A stretch of DNA of 64,000 nt from Brevibacterium sp. ZH18 (GCF_022748595.1 NZ_JALDSX010000005.1:1-64000), one strand, 5' to 3'. Counted from the first letter of the stretch, positions 54,175 to 62,752 are shown. Notes: a model not told the origin generated them from the letters alone. Numbers and translations are program-made.

Positions 54175-54885
54175 GTGACTGAACCACGCATAGTCCTCGT
54201 GACCGGAGGAAACCGGGGGATCGGGCGCACCATCGCCGAGGAGTTCCTCGCCCAGGGCGACAAGGTGGCCGTCACCTCCCGCAACGGAGACGCCCCCGAA
54301 GGTGCATTGGCCGTATCCGCCGATGTCACAGACACCGATTCACTCGACCGTGCCTACTCGGAGATCGAAGAGAAGCTCGGTCCCGTCGAGGTCGTCGTCG
54401 CCAATGCCGGCATCACCCGTGACAATCTGCTCATGCGCATGAGCGATGAGGACTTCGGCGCCGTCGTCGACACGAACCTCACCGGTGCCTTCCGCACCGT
54501 CAAGCGCGGAATCACGAATATGATCCGTGCCAAGAAGGGCCGCATCGTCCTCATCTCCTCGGTCTCCGGACTCTACGGAGTTCCGGGACAGGCGAACTAC
54601 TCGTCGTCGAAGGCCGGCCTCGTCGGGTTCGCCCGGTCGATCACGCGTGAGCTCGGCTCGCGTGGCATCACCGCGAACGTCGTTGCTCCCGGCTTCATCC
54701 GCACCGACATGACCGACGAACTCGATGAGAAACAACAGAAGGAATACCTCTCGACCATTCCGGCGAAGCGATTCGCCGAGCCGGCCGAAGTCGCGAAGGT
54801 CGTCCGTTGGGTCTCCTCGGACGAGGCCGCGTACATCTCCGGAGCCGTCATTCCCGTCGACGGCGGGCTGGGAATGGGACACTGA
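54175..54885 (+). CDS. fabG: 3-oxoacyl-ACP reductase
   Basis: 236 residues from the GTG at 54175 with CAGGAGAG upstream; the frame extends upstream without a site. NADP-binding TGGNRGIGR, NAG motif VVANAGITRDNLLM, catalytic S129, Y142 and K146 (YSSSK), and the FabG C-terminus SGAVIPVDGGLGMGH. Second step of fatty acid elongation. Next to fabI, as fabG1-inhA in mycobacteria. Confidence 0.95.
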   Translation: MTEPRIVLVTGGNRGIGRTIAEEFLAQGDKVAVTSRNGDAPEGALAVSADVTDTDSLDRAYSEIEEKLGPVEVVVANAGITRDNLLMRMSDEDFGAVVDTNLTGAFRTVKRGITNMIRAKKGRIVLISSVSGLYGVPGQANYSSSKAGLVGFARSITRELGSRGITANVVAPGFIRTDMTDELDEKQQKEYLSTIPAKRFAEPAEVAKVVRWVSSDEAAYISGAVIPVDGGLGMGH

Positions 54886-54899
54886 GTCCCGCGAACATC

Positions 54900-54905
54900 T
54901 AGACT
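54900..54905 (+). promoter_or_regulatory. -10 box upstream of fabI
   Basis: TAGACT in the fabG-fabI gap, about 83 bases before the ATG. Two CAGTTTGA direct repeats (54954 and 54970) lie between. Confidence 0.35.
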
Positions 54906-54987
54906 TCACACCAGGGACGCCGACACCGACGGCGTCAGAGCCACAGAACTGACTCAGTTTGACCGCACACAGTTTGAAAGGACCACC

Positions 54988-55746
54988 ATGGGAATTCTTG
55001 ACGGAAAGCGCATTCTCGTCACCGGCGTGCTGACCGAGGCCTCGATCGCCTTCGCAGCCGCCCGCATTGCACAGGAGCAGGGTGCAGAAGTCATCCTCTC
55101 CAGCTTCGGCCGCCAGATGAAGATCACTCAGGTCATCGCCGAGCGTCTGCCCTCGACCCCGAAGGTCATCGAACTCGATGCCACGAACGAAGAGGACCTG
55201 GCAGCACTGCCCGAACGCCTCGAGGGCAACATCGACGGCATCGTGCACGCGATCGCCTTCGCCCCGAAGGACGCCCTCGGCGGCGTCTTCCTCGACACCC
55301 CGTGGGAATCGGTCTCCGCTGCGATCCACGTCTCGGCCTACTCACTCAAGGCGATCACCGTGGCCGCCAAGCCCGTGCTCAACAAGGGTGCCGGTGTCGT
55401 CGGCCTGACCTTCGACGCCACCATCTCCTGGCCGGTCTACGACTGGATGGGCGTGGCCAAGGCCGCCTTCGAGTCGACGGCCCGCTACCTCGCGAAGTAC
55501 GTCGGCGAGGACGGCGTCCGCGTCAACCTCGTCTCGGCAGGACCGCTGAAGACCACTGCCGCCACTTCGATCCCCGGCTTCGGCACCCTCGAAGACATGT
55601 GGGGCGACCGCGCACCGCTGGGCTGGGACCAGAAGGACACCACTCCCGCCGGCAAGGCCATCGTGGCGCTGCTCTCGGAATGGTTCCCTGCCACCACCGG
55701 TGAGATGGTCCACGTCGACGGCGGCTTCCACTCCACCGGCGCCTGA
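54988..55746 (+). CDS. fabI: Enoyl-ACP reductase, InhA/FabI type
   Basis: 252 residues. N-terminal VTGVLTEASIAFAAA with the split glycine-rich loop of FabI/InhA; catalytic Y151 and K158 (YDWMGVAK), closest to the InhA spacing; VNLVSAGPLKTTAA. NADH-dependent last step of the elongation cycle and the likely target class of isoniazid- and triclosan-type inhibitors. GAAAGGA precedes the ATG. The next gene follows after ten bases. Confidence 0.95.
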   Translation: MGILDGKRILVTGVLTEASIAFAAARIAQEQGAEVILSSFGRQMKITQVIAERLPSTPKVIELDATNEEDLAALPERLEGNIDGIVHAIAFAPKDALGGVFLDTPWESVSAAIHVSAYSLKAITVAAKPVLNKGAGVVGLTFDATISWPVYDWMGVAKAAFESTARYLAKYVGEDGVRVNLVSAGPLKTTAATSIPGFGTLEDMWGDRAPLGWDQKDTTPAGKAIVALLSEWFPATTGEMVHVDGGFHSTGA

Positions 55747-55756
55747 GAGCGACAAC

Positions 55757-56260
55757 ATGCCTGTTCTCATTCTCGCCCGCCACGCCAAGGCGGAGGCCGA
55801 AGGCCGAACCGACTTCGAACGTTCACTGAACGCGAAAGGTCTGGCTCAGGCTGTCGAAGCAGGGGCCGAGATCGCCGAACGATGGTCGCCTGACGTGGCC
55901 ATCGCCTCGGCGGCCAGGCGCACCGTCCAGACCGGACAGGCCGTGGTCGAAGCGGTCAACCGGCACAACGGTGAACCGGAATCAGGTCAAGGTCTCGCGC
56001 TTCGCGAGGACGAATCCCTCTACCAAGGGGGAGTCGAGGACTGGATCGATGCGATCAATTCGATCCCGTCCGATTCGACGTGCGCCTACATCGTGGGCCA
56101 CCAGCCCACCGTCGCCGAGGTGGTCGCCCACCTGAGCCCGGAAACCGGCGTTCCCGACTCGTTCCGTCCCTCCTCGCTCGCGGTCTTCGACCTCGAGAGC
56201 TGGGATGTCGAACCCGGGAACTATCCGGCACCTGAGCTGAGGGTCTTCCTCGGCGTGTGA
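55757..56260 (+). CDS. SixA-like histidine phosphatase
   Basis: 167 residues. RHG-type motif in LILARHAKAEAEGRTDFERSLNAKGLAQA with the catalytic histidine, and second histidine in IVGHQPTVAEV. Short SixA group of the histidine phosphatase family, which in E. coli removes phosphate from histidine phosphotransfer proteins; the target here is unknown. Confidence 0.9.
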   Translation: MPVLILARHAKAEAEGRTDFERSLNAKGLAQAVEAGAEIAERWSPDVAIASAARRTVQTGQAVVEAVNRHNGEPESGQGLALREDESLYQGGVEDWIDAINSIPSDSTCAYIVGHQPTVAEVVAHLSPETGVPDSFRPSSLAVFDLESWDVEPGNYPAPELRVFLGV

Positions 56261-56336
56261 GGCATCAGATCGTGTGACGCTTCGCTTCGTCTGATTTCAC
56301 AGAGATGATCGGCCTCACGAAGATGACCGGCCTGAC

Positions 56337-56378
56337 AGACACCTGTGGCCCTCGGATATCCGAGGGCCACAGGTGTCT
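56337..56378. terminator. Perfect 42-bp palindrome, bidirectional terminator
   Basis: 21-base arms beginning AGACACCTGTGGCCCTCGGA match exactly with no spare loop. It lies between the converging SixA-like and serB genes. Confidence 0.85.
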
Positions 56379-56416
56379 CTGCGCTTCAGGCGCAGGGTCT
56401 CACGAGCAGGTTTCGA

Positions 56417-57091
56417 TCAGCCGCGTGCCTCGATGAGAGTGAGCACCTCACGCAGGTCTCGCGTCGTCACGGATGCGTCGGCGGCCTCGACGAGGGCCGG
56501 CTTCGCGCAGAAGGCGACGCCGAGACCTGCGGCCCCGATCATGCCGATGTCGTTGGCGCCGTCGCCGATCGCCACGGTACGTGCCGGATCACAGTCATAG
56601 GACTGCACCAGATCGGCGAAGATCTCTGCCTTCGCACCCGGATCGATGACGCGACCGCTTGTGCGACCGGTCAGCTTCTCGTCCTCGATCTCGAGGCCGT
56701 TGGCATAGACCTCGGTGATGCCCAGCTTTGCTGCGACCGGAGCGATGATCGGGGTGAACCCACCTGAGACCAATGCCACCGTGCCGCCGCCGGACTGGAC
56801 GGCAGCGACGAGCTCGCGGGCACCGGTGGTCAGGGAGATCTGCGCACGCACCTCGTCGAGGACCGTGACCGGCAAACCTGCCAACAGGGCCACACGTTCG
56901 GCCAGCGAGGCCGCGAAGTCCAACTCACCGGCCATGGCACGCTCGGTGATGTCAGCAACCTGATCACCCACCTCGGCGTGGACGGCGATGAGGTCGATGA
57001 CCTCTTCATTGATGAACGTCGAATCGACGTCCATGACGAGCAGCTGGATGGAGTTCTCTGGCATCGGGGTTGCGGAGTCTGAGTCATTCAC
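56417..57091 (-). CDS. serB: Phosphoserine phosphatase
   Basis: 224 residues, HAD superfamily. Nucleophile D21 and D23 in VMDVDSTFINEE, motif II in LVSGGFTPII, motif III/IV GDGANDIGMIGAAGLGVAFCAKP. Final step of serine synthesis. Only the catalytic domain is present; the N-terminal ACT domains of mycobacterial SerB2 are absent. The start overlaps the stop of the gene upstream (ATGA). Confidence 0.94.
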   Translation of the reverse strand: MNDSDSATPMPENSIQLLVMDVDSTFINEEVIDLIAVHAEVGDQVADITERAMAGELDFAASLAERVALLAGLPVTVLDEVRAQISLTTGARELVAAVQSGGGTVALVSGGFTPIIAPVAAKLGITEVYANGLEIEDEKLTGRTSGRVIDPGAKAEIFADLVQSYDCDPARTVAIGDGANDIGMIGAAGLGVAFCAKPALVEAADASVTTRDLREVLTLIEARG

Positions 57092-57822
57092 CCCTTCATC
57101 GTAGCCACAGCCATGATGTAGTCAGCGGCCGCGGGGTGCAGGCGAGACAGCAGATCCCCGAACGCCGGCGGATCCACGGTGGCCGGAGCGAGCACTGTGC
57201 GCATTCGGTCATGGATGTCGAGTGCCGCGTAGATCGCTCGCGCATCGGCGACCGAAGGGATCAGCCGGGAGATCGGATGGGTCGAACTCAGCTCCTCCTG
57301 CCAGTCTCGCCACGGACCCTCGCGCCACGTCGTGGGCACGTCGATGGTTTCGATCAGGGTCAATCCCTCCATCACGAGCAGACGCAGACGACGCAGAGCC
57401 TCGGCGGGGGTTTCGACCGTGACCGGGCGGAAGACCGTCTCCCGGCACGCGATGACCTCGACGTTGGCCTCGGCGCCCAAAAGCAGCACCGCAGCCTGCT
57501 GTGTGCCCCGGTGGAGGACGATCGGAGCGGTGTGTCGACCGACCCGAAGCCGGTCGGCCTTATCTACCGGCGGTGTCGTGTGCGGCAGCGACGGGTGGTG
57601 GAGGGCCAGGCGGGCATGAGTGATCCCGGCAGCGGCCGCCTGAGCTGTGAACAGGAGCAGGCCTGTCGGCGGTGAGGAGTCGAAGACCTCGTCGGCGACG
57701 ATGAGAGGAACATCACGATCGTCGTCGAGAAAAGCCGCGCTGACCTCGTCAGGGGCGAGGCTTGAGCGCAGGCGGTGGTTCATCGCCAGGGTCAGCAGCA
57801 GTGAGTCAGTAGTCAAGTCCAT
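57088..57822 (-). CDS. Unrecognised protein coupled to serB
   Basis: 244 residues from the ATG at 57822; longer starts would overlap the divergent ABC gene. No membrane segment, no signal peptide and no known motif found. It is hydrophobic at the start (DSLLLTLAMNHRL), then of mixed alpha/beta character (PLIVADEVFDSSPPTGLLLFTAQ, RHTAPIVLHRGTQQAAVLLLGAE) and ends with a helical region. The stop overlaps serB by four bases, so the two are translated together. Function unknown. Confidence 0.8.
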   Translation of the reverse strand: MDLTTDSLLLTLAMNHRLRSSLAPDEVSAAFLDDDRDVPLIVADEVFDSSPPTGLLLFTAQAAAAGITHARLALHHPSLPHTTPPVDKADRLRVGRHTAPIVLHRGTQQAAVLLLGAEANVEVIACRETVFRPVTVETPAEALRRLRLLVMEGLTLIETIDVPTTWREGPWRDWQEELSSTHPISRLIPSVADARAIYAALDIHDRMRTVLAPATVDPPAFGDLLSRLHPAAADYIMAVATMKG

Positions 57823-57830
57823 GTCGAACC

Positions 57831-57836
57831 AGAATA
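57831..57836 (-). promoter_or_regulatory. -10 box of the serB operon
   Basis: TATTCT on the minus strand, eight bases before the ATG at 57822. Confidence 0.4.
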
Positions 57837-57852
57837 GACCGCAAGCCTGCGA

Positions 57853-57858
57853 TAGAGT
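57853..57858 (+). promoter_or_regulatory. -10 box, near-leaderless promoter of the ABC ATPase gene
   Basis: TAGAGT, eight bases before the ATG at 57867. It supports 57867 over the in-frame start at 57858, which overlaps the box. Confidence 0.45.
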
Positions 57859-57866
57859 TGGCTGAT

Positions 57867-58652
57867 ATGAGTGATGTCCTGACTGTGGATAATGTTTCCG
57901 TGCGCCGTGGAGAGAATTTTCTCCTCCAAGATTTCTCCCTGACCGTCTCCGAAGGTGAGCATTGGGCCGTTCTCGGACCCAACGGCGCCGGCAAGACGAC
58001 TCTGCTGGAGCTGGCCGCAGGACGCCTCCATCCGACGACCGGCACGGTCGGGATCCTCGAAGAGCGCCTCGGACGCGTCGATGTCTTCGAACTGCGCCCG
58101 CGCATCGGATACGCGTCGACGGCTCTGGCCAACCGGATCCCACTGTCCGAAGCTGTCCTCGACACCGTGCTGACCGCCGCCTACGGCGTGACCGGACGCT
58201 GGGTCGAGAAGTACGAAGAGGACGATATCGAGCGAGCCAAGGACCTCCTCGGCGCGTTCAACATCACACATTTGGCCGGCCGTACGTTCGGCACTCTCTC
58301 CGAGGGCGAGCGTAAGCGCGTGCAGATCGCCCGCGCCCTGATGACCGACCCTGAGCTCCTCCTGCTCGACGAGCCGGCGTCGGGTCTCGACCTCGGCGGC
58401 CGTGAAGAGCTGCTGGCCGCAATGACTGAGATCCTCTCGTCGAAGTGGGCCCCGGCCACGATCATGGTCACCCACCACGTCGAAGAGATCCCGGTCGGCA
58501 TCACACACGTGCTCCTGCTGGCTGAGGGCACGGACCTCGCCGCCGGGCCCATCGATGACACGCTGACCGCCGACAACCTCTCGGCGACGTTCGGCATCGA
58601 CGTCAAACTCACCCGTGACGGGCAGCGTTTCCACGCCCACTCGCAGCTCTGA
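57867..58652 (+). CDS. ABC transporter ATP-binding protein (ModF/YjjK-like, soluble type)
   Basis: 261 residues. Walker A LGPNGAGKTTLLELAAG, signature LSEGERKRVQIARAL (LSEGE instead of LSGGE), Walker B LLLLDEPASGLDLGGREEL, switch H in MVTHHVEEIPVGITHVLLL. The ELRPRIGYAST and VEEIP segments are typical of a group of single-domain ATPases without a known permease. No permease gene is paired with it, the next gene being a TSUP carrier. Role unknown. Confidence 0.88.
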   Translation: MSDVLTVDNVSVRRGENFLLQDFSLTVSEGEHWAVLGPNGAGKTTLLELAAGRLHPTTGTVGILEERLGRVDVFELRPRIGYASTALANRIPLSEAVLDTVLTAAYGVTGRWVEKYEEDDIERAKDLLGAFNITHLAGRTFGTLSEGERKRVQIARALMTDPELLLLDEPASGLDLGGREELLAAMTEILSSKWAPATIMVTHHVEEIPVGITHVLLLAEGTDLAAGPIDDTLTADNLSATFGIDVKLTRDGQRFHAHSQL

Positions 58653-58654
58653 GC

Positions 58655-59485
58655 ATGGAGTCAGTGCTCGGGATGGAGCTGTGGCAGGTCGCGCTCATCG
58701 TCCTCGCGGGCATCGGCGCCGGTGGTATCAACGCGGTCGTCGGCTCCGGTACGCTCATCACCTTCCCGGCGCTCGTCGCCTTCGGTGTGCCGCCGGTGGT
58801 GTCCACGATGAGCAACGCCGTCGGGCTGATTCCGGGCAACATCGCCTCCTCGATCGGCTACCGGGAAGAGCTGAAAGGGCAATGGCGGCGGATCCTCGGG
58901 TTCGTTCCTGCCTCTCTGCTCGGGTCGCTGACCGGTGCCTATCTGCTGCTGCACTTACCTGAGGACGCATTCGAGACGATCGTTCCGGTCCTCCTCGTCG
59001 TTGCCTTGGTCATGGTTGTGGGACAGCCTGCGCTCTCGCGGTACCTCAAGAACCGCTCCCTGCGTCGTGCCGAGAAGGCCGGTCACGAGCACGTGGCAGC
59101 CTCTGTGGGGGACAAGCTCACGACAGGTCGGTACATCCTCGTCCTCATCGTGGTCTTCCTCACCGCGATCTACGGCGGGTACTTCGCCGCCGCGCAGGGC
59201 ATCATCCTCATCGCCCTCCTGGGCCTCCTCCTGCCCGACGACCTGCAGCGCCTCAACGGGCTGAAGAACGTCCTCGTCCTCGTCGTCAATACGGTCTCAG
59301 CGACGACGTACATCATCGTCGGTCACGATCGGATCAACTGGACCGCCGTCATCTGCATCGCCATCGGCTCGCTCATCGGCGGCTACTTCGGCGCACGTGT
59401 TGGCCGGAAGTTCTCACCTGTCCTCCTGCGCTCGGTCATCGTGATCCTCGGCCTCGTTGCGATCTGGCGGATTCTGACGCTGTGA
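58655..59485 (+). CDS. TSUP (TauE/SafE) family membrane transporter
   Basis: 276 residues and about eight helices with the TSUP double repeat: IGAGGINAVVGSGTLITFPALVAFGVPPVVSTMSNAV in the first half and the GGYFAAAQGIILIALLGLLLPDDLQRLNGLKN counterpart. Members export or import sulfite, sulfoacetate or related anions; the substrate is not clear. It begins two bases after the ABC gene stop. Confidence 0.92.
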   Translation: MESVLGMELWQVALIVLAGIGAGGINAVVGSGTLITFPALVAFGVPPVVSTMSNAVGLIPGNIASSIGYREELKGQWRRILGFVPASLLGSLTGAYLLLHLPEDAFETIVPVLLVVALVMVVGQPALSRYLKNRSLRRAEKAGHEHVAASVGDKLTTGRYILVLIVVFLTAIYGGYFAAAQGIILIALLGLLLPDDLQRLNGLKNVLVLVVNTVSATTYIIVGHDRINWTAVICIAIGSLIGGYFGARVGRKFSPVLLRSVIVILGLVAIWRILTL

Positions 59486-59504
59486 ACGGGTTAGCGGTGG
59501 ACGC

Positions 59505-60413
59505 ATGAACACTCCGGCAAAGGCACCTCTGACTCGCGAACAGATCGTCTCGCGTGCAGCTGAGGCTGGCATCGCAGCCGGTCGTCTGCGCTTCTTCGAC
59601 GAGGAGACACTTGCTTCGTCTGCGATCGACGATCTCCGTGACTACACCCAGTTGACCGACGTCGCCCTGCGCAGCGTCCGCGAGCCGGCCGAGGGCCTGT
59701 TCATCGCCGAATCCTCGAAGATCATCCGCCGCTCCCATGCGGCTGGCATGGTGCCCCGCTCCTATCTGACCAGCCCCAAATGGCTCTTCGACTTAGCGGA
59801 CCTCATTGCCTCCAACGATGCGCCGATCTTCATCGGCACCGATGCAGCCGTCGAATCCCTGACCGGATTCCATCTCCACCGAGGTGCTCTGGCGGCCATG
59901 CACCGACCGCAGCTTCCCAGCGTCGCCGACCTCGTCACCGACGCCCGACGCATCGTGGTCATCGAGGACGTCGTCGACCATACGAACGTCGGCGCCATCT
60001 TTCGGTCGGCCGCTGCATTCGGCGTTGATGTTGTCCTGGTGACGCCGAGGTGCGCCGACCCGCTCTACCGCCGCTCGATCCGCGTATCGATGGGCACGGT
60101 CTTCCAAGTGCCGTGGACCCGGCTCGAGTCCTGGCCTGATGGTGTCGACTCACTGCGTGACCTCGGCTTCCACGTTGCGGCCCTGGCTCTCGACGAGAAC
60201 TCGGTGGCCATTCGCGACTTCGCGGCGTCGGCCCCGGAACGCACAGCCGTTGTCTTTGGAACCGAAGGGGACGGACTGCGCCGATCGACGATCGCCGCCT
60301 GCGACTCAACGGTCATGATCCCGATGAGCGGGGGAGTCGACTCGCTCAACGTCGCGGCTGCCGCGGCAGTGACCTGCTTCGCCCTGCAGGCGGATCCTGC
60401 CGACGGTGCCTGA
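59505..60413 (+). CDS. SpoU/TrmH family 2'-O-methyltransferase
   Basis: 302 residues. An N-terminal substrate domain is followed by a SPOUT fold: motif 1 DHTNVGAIFRSAAAFGVD, motif 2 VVFGTEGDGL, motif 3 MIPMSGGVDSLNVAAAAAV. It methylates ribose 2'-O in rRNA or tRNA; the site cannot be told. ATG at 59505. Confidence 0.92.
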   Translation: MNTPAKAPLTREQIVSRAAEAGIAAGRLRFFDEETLASSAIDDLRDYTQLTDVALRSVREPAEGLFIAESSKIIRRSHAAGMVPRSYLTSPKWLFDLADLIASNDAPIFIGTDAAVESLTGFHLHRGALAAMHRPQLPSVADLVTDARRIVVIEDVVDHTNVGAIFRSAAAFGVDVVLVTPRCADPLYRRSIRVSMGTVFQVPWTRLESWPDGVDSLRDLGFHVAALALDENSVAIRDFAASAPERTAVVFGTEGDGLRRSTIAACDSTVMIPMSGGVDSLNVAAAAAVTCFALQADPADGA

Positions 60414-60437
60414 CTGTTCCAAAGCATCAGCCTGAGC

Positions 60438-60479
60438 GCCTCGACCTGAGAGCCTCGACCTGAGAGCCTCGACCTGAAC
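60438..60479 (+). repeat. 14-bp tandem repeat, three copies
   Basis: GCCTCGACCTGAGA at 60438-60451 and 60452-60465, and with changed end at 60466-60479. It lies 25 bases after the SpoU gene. Confidence 0.85.
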
Positions 60480-60518
60480 GTCTTGACCCGAATGAATCGA
60501 CCCCCAATGAGGAGACCA

Positions 60519-61289
60519 GTGGACCGCACATCGCTTGCCGCCGCGCTTGAGGCCGGACGCATCACAGGGGAGGTTGCCACTCCCAGAGAGAACAACCTTT
60601 CCCACATCCACCGTTTCCTCGCACAGGAGAGACAATTCGACTTCGGTGTCGAACTCACTCAGGACTGGGACTACGACTCCGTCTTCGCCCTCATGGTCGA
60701 CCGGTGCGGGCTACGCCCCGAGACGGACTTCGTCGAAGGCGTCGACACTATTTCGACCGAGCGCTGCATCGACGCCCTCGAAGCACTGGCCACGGCGATC
60801 GGGGATGTCACCCGTGCCGGGGGAGAGATCCTCTTCGCCACCGGACACCCTGCCGGCCTGCTTCCCGTGCACATGGCGATCGCAGCCGCTGCCGAATCCC
60901 ACGGCGCCCAGATCACACACCAGGCCAACGCTGTTCCCGTCCCCGACCTCGGCGGTGACTGCCGACAGATCAACCGCGTGTGGACCTGGCACCAACACGG
61001 TGGAACCCCGCACACCCACCTCGCCGAACCCATGCACGCCCTCCTCGACGACATCGATCGCCGAGGTGGTGCCACACCTGATCTGATTGTGGCCGACCAC
61101 GGGTGGGCCGGTGCAGCATCGAGCCGTGGACTGCGCACGCTCGGCTACGCCGACTGCAACGATCCGGCATTGTTCGTCGCCGAAGCGCAGGGCGCCATCG
61201 AGGTCACAGTGCCCCTCGACGATGATGTCGTCCCGTATCTCTACGGTCCGCTCATCGATTTCGTCCTCGAGGCTGCTGGGTTCAACTGA
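60519..61289 (+). CDS. Uncharacterised actinobacterial protein (often named phosphatase)
   Basis: 256 residues from the GTG at 60519 with GAGGAG just before it; an in-frame start at 60483 lacks a site. Distinct pieces: NNLSHIHRFLAQERQFDFGVE, FATGHPAGLLPVHMAIAAAAE, VWTWHQHGGTPHTHLAEPMHALL and IVADHGWAGAASSRG, with several histidines and aspartates that could bind metal. Close relatives in actinobacteria are annotated as phosphatase, from memory; no reaction is established. The 3' end is copied in tandem after the stop. Confidence 0.75.
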   Translation: MDRTSLAAALEAGRITGEVATPRENNLSHIHRFLAQERQFDFGVELTQDWDYDSVFALMVDRCGLRPETDFVEGVDTISTERCIDALEALATAIGDVTRAGGEILFATGHPAGLLPVHMAIAAAAESHGAQITHQANAVPVPDLGGDCRQINRVWTWHQHGGTPHTHLAEPMHALLDDIDRRGGATPDLIVADHGWAGAASSRGLRTLGYADCNDPALFVAEAQGAIEVTVPLDDDVVPYLYGPLIDFVLEAAGFN

Positions 61290-61345
61290 TCCCGTCTGGG
61301 TTGAACTGAACCCGGCTGGGATCGGGGTGAACCCGGCTGGGATCA
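61274..61345 (+). repeat. 20-21-bp tandem repeat spanning the stop codon of the preceding gene
   Basis: Units begin CTGGGTTCAACTGATCCCG (coding end and stop), then CTGGGTTGAACTGAACCCGG, then CTGGGATCGGGGTGAACCCG. A partial copy ends in the stop of the opposing gene. Confidence 0.8.
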
Positions 61346-61894
61346 GTCGATCTCATTCGCGAGCCCGTCGACCACCTCGGCGGTGGGGAGCGACGCCAGA
61401 GCCGCACCGGAGAGGATGAGCTTCGACCCGCGGATTCCGGAGCCGATGATGATCTCGTCAGCCTCGGCGACGCGTGAGTCGACGAGGATCCGGTAGTCGG
61501 CGGGCAGACCGATCGGTCCGATGCCTCCGTGCTCCATTCCGGATTCCCCGACGGCGCGATCCATCGGCAGAAATGACGCCTTGCGCACGTCGAGGAGCTT
61601 CTTCACGCGCTTATTGACGTCTGCCCGCGTGTTCGCAAGCACCATGCAGGCGGCGATGCGCTCCTCACCGGATCTCGACCCGGCGACGAGCACGCAGTTC
61701 GCAGAAGTTTCAGGACCGAGTCCGGTCGCGTTGAGGAGTGCGGCAGTGTCTGCGATTTCGGGGTCGATCGCGAAGACGTCGACGTCCCCGGTGATGGAGG
61801 GCAGAGCCTCGGCGGTGGGGTTCGCCATGAGTTCGGGCGCGGTGGCCGCCGGCTGGAGGTCGAATTGGGCGGAGATGCGTTCCTTGGTGTCCAT
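61343..61894 (-). CDS. YbaK/EbsC-type aminoacyl-tRNA deacylase
   Basis: 183 residues from the ATG at 61894, six bases after TAGACT (minus strand). YbaK-like fold: [68 protein letters not shown], with the usual lysine-containing KRVKKLL and GGIGPIGLP. These enzymes remove wrongly attached amino acids (Cys-tRNA-Pro in YbaK) from tRNA. Confidence 0.88.
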   Translation of the reverse strand: MDTKERISAQFDLQPAATAPELMANPTAEALPSITGDVDVFAIDPEIADTAALLNATGLGPETSANCVLVAGSRSGEERIAACMVLANTRADVNKRVKKLLDVRKASFLPMDRAVGESGMEHGGIGPIGLPADYRILVDSRVAEADEIIIGSGIRGSKLILSGAALASLPTAEVVDGLANEID

Positions 61895-61900
61895 GGCCAC

Positions 61901-61906
61901 AGTCTA
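61901..61906 (-). promoter_or_regulatory. -10 box, leaderless promoter of the YbaK-like gene
   Basis: TAGACT on the minus strand, six bases before the ATG at 61894. Confidence 0.5.
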
Positions 61907-61945
61907 AGAGGACAGAGCCGAATCGCTTTGGGGCAGTCCATCAGA

Positions 61946-61951
61946 TAGACT
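61946..61951 (+). promoter_or_regulatory. -10 box of rpmE2
   Basis: TAGACT about 120 bases upstream of the L31 start, giving an unusually long leader. Confidence 0.45.
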
Positions 61952-61957
61952 GGACTG

Positions 61958-62070
61958 TCGCTTCGTGTCCGGTTCCTACGGCTCGCAGCGTGTCCAGCAG
62001 ACGAATTCGGGCACTGGCGGATGGGTCGACCCATACCAGGCGCCTGAGCGGATTCAGCAAAGGTATGAAT
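61958..62070 (+). ncRNA. Candidate L31 ribosomal-protein leader
   Basis: About 113 bases of 5' leader. Near its end the inverted repeat ATGGGTCGACCCAT (62021-62034) is flanked by CTGG/CCAG (62014-62017, 62036-62039), forming a hairpin just upstream of the ribosome site. Leaders that bind L31 are known in actinobacteria; this is a candidate only. Confidence 0.35.
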
Positions 62071-62325
62071 ATGAAAAAGGACATCCACCCGGAATACGCG
62101 CCGATCGTGTTCAACGATCTGTCGTCCGGAACCAAGTTCCTCACGCGCTCGACCGCGAAGAGCGAAAAGACGATCGAGTGGGAAGACGGCAACACCTACC
62201 CAGTCATCGACGTTGAGATCTCAAGCGCATCGCACCCGTTCTACACCGGAAAGCAGCGCATCCTCGACTCCGCAGGCCGCGTCGAGAAGTTCAAGGATCG
62301 CTACAAGGGCTTCGGCAAGCGCTGA
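62071..62325 (+). CDS. rpmE2: 50S ribosomal protein L31, type B
   Basis: 84 residues from the ATG at 62071, the usual MKKDIHPEY start; an ATG six bases earlier is too close to AAAGG. No cysteines, so it is the zinc-free type B form. In many bacteria type B is expressed under zinc shortage through Zur, but no Zur-type box was seen in the upstream region. Confidence 0.96.
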   Translation: MKKDIHPEYAPIVFNDLSSGTKFLTRSTAKSEKTIEWEDGNTYPVIDVEISSASHPFYTGKQRILDSAGRVEKFKDRYKGFGKR

Positions 62326-62417
62326 TCCCACGTCGGTTCCGACCGACACGGACGGTTCATTTCGTCCACGCGACTCCAGCCGGTCATCCGGCTCCAGTCG
62401 TTTCACAGCATTGAAGC

Positions 62418-62457
62418 GAACTGCCCCGCACACCGGAAATGGTGCGCGGGGCAGTTC
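62418..62457 (+). terminator. Rho-independent terminator of rpmE2
   Basis: 12-bp stem GAACTGCCCCGC with full complement, inner CACC/GGTG, followed by TCTTTGTG. Confidence 0.85.
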
Positions 62458-62561
62458 TCTTTGTGCCGTCCCCCGTCGTCCCCCACAATCATTCAGCCGT
62501 CATTCACAATCATTCCTCGAGCTGGGGTGGGTCTGGTTGGACCATGGGAGTCGGCAGAAGA

Positions 62562-62579
62562 GCGTCCCCGCGGGGACGC
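62562..62579. repeat. Palindromic repeat copy 3 (core 62563-62578)
   Basis: Exact core with one extra symmetrical base each side. Confidence 0.85.
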
Positions 62580-62609
62580 ACCAACCGACAGCAAAACTTC
62601 GGGCCAGAA

Positions 62610-62625
62610 CGTCCCCGCGGGGACG
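62610..62625. repeat. Palindromic repeat copy 4
   Basis: Exact 16-bp core CGTCCCCGCGGGGACG, 47 bases from copy 3. Confidence 0.85.
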
Positions 62626-62724
62626 CGCGACCGTTGGTCAGGGCACGGCGAAGTCAGACCACCGAGGCTGCTGGGAGCCGCAGATCCACGCCATCACCGA
62701 GGCTGTGGCGAGTTCCGATACAGC

Positions 62725-62750
62725 TGAGGCGTCCCCGCGGGGACGCCTCA
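62725..62750. repeat. Palindromic repeat copy 5 (core 62730-62745)
   Basis: Core extended to 26 bp of perfect symmetry (flanks TGAGG/CCTCA), the same inner flanks as copy 1 (AGG/CCT). The next element starts three bases later. Confidence 0.85.
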
Positions 62751-62752
62751 TA

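Noticed and set aside
62562..62750. CRISPR array from the three clustered palindromes
   Set aside because: Spacing is uneven (47 and 120 bases), the repeat is only 16 bp, further copies lie 12 kb away, and no cas genes are present.
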